Below, in pieces: positions 14,153 to 15,006 of a stretch of 15,006 nt of DNA. The notes below the pieces were generated by a model. That model ran no database searches. It saw only the letters and a list, made by a program, of their open reading frames with translations, and was not told where the DNA came from. Made by a program: the position numbers and the translations under genes. Every line of letters begins with the position of its first letter. Position 1 is the stretch's first letter. The stretch is from NCBI GenBank assembly GCA_003695865.1, contig RFGQ01000470.1:1-15006 (forward strand), written 5' to 3'. The DNA comes from Gemmatimonadota bacterium. GTDB taxonomy: Bacteria; Gemmatimonadota; Gemmatimonadetes; Longimicrobiales; Gaopeijiaceae.

Positions 14153-15006
14153 GCGATGGACACTCCCTCTTCGCTCGTGACCTCTCCCACGATCCACGCG
14201 TCGTGGCCGCGGCCCCGCAGCGACGCGACCACGTCGTCGGCCGACGCCGGGGCCACGGCGGCGATCATGCCCACCCCCATGTTGAAGACGCGGAACATCT
14301 CGTCGATCTCGACGCGACCCGCCTCCTGCAGCACGCGGAAGAGCGCGGGGGGTTCCCACGAAGTGCGATCGATGCGGGCGCCCAGAGCGCCCAGCGTGCG
14401 GGGCAGGTTGCCGGGAATGCCCCCACCTGTGATGTGCGCCAGACCATGGACGCGGTCGGCGTCGAGTTCGGGCAGCAGGCCGTCCAGATAGCTCAGGTGC
14501 ACGGCGAGCAGTACGTCGGCGACCGACGCATCGTGCTCGGGGAACGCGTCGTCGGGCCCCAGCCCGAGCACGTCGAATACGATACGGCGGGCCAGCGTGT
14601 ACCCGTTGGTGTGCAGGCCCGACGAAGGGAGGGCGATCAGCGCGTCGCCCGGGCGCACGCGGGACCCGTCGAGCACGCGGTCACGCTCCACGATCCCCAC
14701 GATGAAGCCGGCCAGGTCGTACTCTCCGGCCGCGTAGAAGTCGGGCATCTGAGCCGTCTCGCCGCCGAGCAGCGCACAGCGGTTCTCGCGGCAGGCCAGC
14801 GCGACACCCCTCACCACGTCCTGCACGATCCGCTCCTCGAGCACCCCGGTGGCCAGGTAGTCGAGGAAGAACAACGGCCGGGCCCCCTGCACCAGGATGT
14901 CGTCCACGCAGTGGTTCACGAGGTCCTGCCCCACCGTGTCGTGCCGGTCCGCGAGGAATGCCACCTTGAGTTTGGTGCCCACGCCGTCGGCCGACGACAC
15001 CAGCAC
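14149..15006 (-). CDS. purM: Phosphoribosylformylglycinamidine cyclo-ligase (AIR synthetase), 5' end cut by window edge
   Basis: 285 residues are visible; full PurM is about 340-350, so roughly 55-60 N-terminal residues lie beyond the window. It closes FGAM to aminoimidazole ribotide with ATP in purine synthesis. Visible family motifs are SADGVGTKLKVAFLADRHDT (5-24), NHCVDDILVQGARPLFFLDY (31-50), LLGGETAQMPDFYAAGEYDL, LPSSGLHTNGYTLARRI, HITGGGIPGNLPRTL and EMFRVFNMGVGM near the C-terminus. The Val/Met at the first visible codon (GTG) is internal, not a true start. Its stop overlaps the ATG of the barrel-like gene as ATGA. Placement ahead of riboflavin genes fits purine supply, since GTP is the riboflavin precursor. 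Confidence 0.97.
   Translation of the reverse strand: MLVSSADGVGTKLKVAFLADRHDTVGQDLVNHCVDDILVQGARPLFFLDYLATGVLEERIVQDVVRGVALACRENRCALLGGETAQMPDFYAAGEYDLAGFIVGIVERDRVLDGSRVRPGDALIALPSSGLHTNGYTLARRIVFDVLGLGPDDAFPEHDASVADVLLAVHLSYLDGLLPELDADRVHGLAHITGGGIPGNLPRTLGALGARIDRTSWEPPALFRVLQEAGRVEIDEMFRVFNMGVGMIAAVAPASADDVVASLRGRGHDAWIVGEVTSEEGVSIA

Overview
The window is a very GC-rich bacterial stretch (my estimate is about 70% G+C) in which every gene I can support lies on the minus strand. Read in transcription order, from high to low coordinates, there are 18 genes: purM (5' end cut by the window), a secreted/outer-membrane-like protein, ribD, ribE, ribBA, ribH, nusB, a GT4 glycosyltransferase, hpf, hprK, four mannose-family PTS subunits (EIIA, EIIB, EIIC, EIID), ptsH (HPr), ptsI (EI), metK, a DUF151 bifunctional nuclease-like gene, and the first 53 codons of another exported protein. 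I see no tRNA, rRNA, insertion sequence, CRISPR array, phage gene or other mobile element. The overall picture is conserved chromosomal core, not an accessory island.

The genes are extremely tightly packed. Junctions are mostly ATGA, GTGA or TTGA four-base overlaps or TGATG one-base overlaps, and many starts are GTG or TTG. The only gaps over 50 bases are 54 bp before ribBA, 101 bp before hpf, 89 bp before metK and 134 bp before the DUF151 gene. No stretch of 300 bases lacks a gene. I see no convincing intrinsic terminator (stem plus T-run) anywhere, so one long superoperon, or a few nested ones, is plausible but unproven.

Functional blocks. (1) 15006-14149: purine synthesis (AIR synthetase). 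(2) 14152-13097: a predicted signal-peptide protein with beta-barrel character, locked by overlaps between purM and ribD. (3) 13097-9554: a complete riboflavin pathway from GTP and ribulose 5-phosphate to riboflavin (RibD, riboflavin synthase alpha, RibBA, lumazine synthase). (4) 9557-7547: nusB, a GT4 glycosyltransferase and short-form hpf. (5) 7539-2070: an entire phosphotransferase system from HPr kinase to Enzyme I, ordered along the operon. HPr carries both the EI-dependent His and the HprK-dependent Ser, so the locus could support both transport and regulatory phosphorylation. (6) 1980-1: metK, DUF151 and an exported-protein gene.

Organism: an outer membrane is suggested by the C-terminal Phe of the barrel-like protein, and the genome is GC-rich. 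It combines a mannose-family PTS with HprK, next to hpf but without rpoN/ptsN. This makes me think of Gemmatimonadota or a similar diderm phylum. That is an inference from gene content and sequence style, not a database result.

This looks mostly like ordinary core metabolism, not an undescribed system. The best second-look items are the barrel protein embedded in the pur/rib operon, a Gln at a metal-binding His position of the RibB domain, the non-canonical residues around the EI active-site His, and a short EIIC inside an otherwise complete single-locus PTS.
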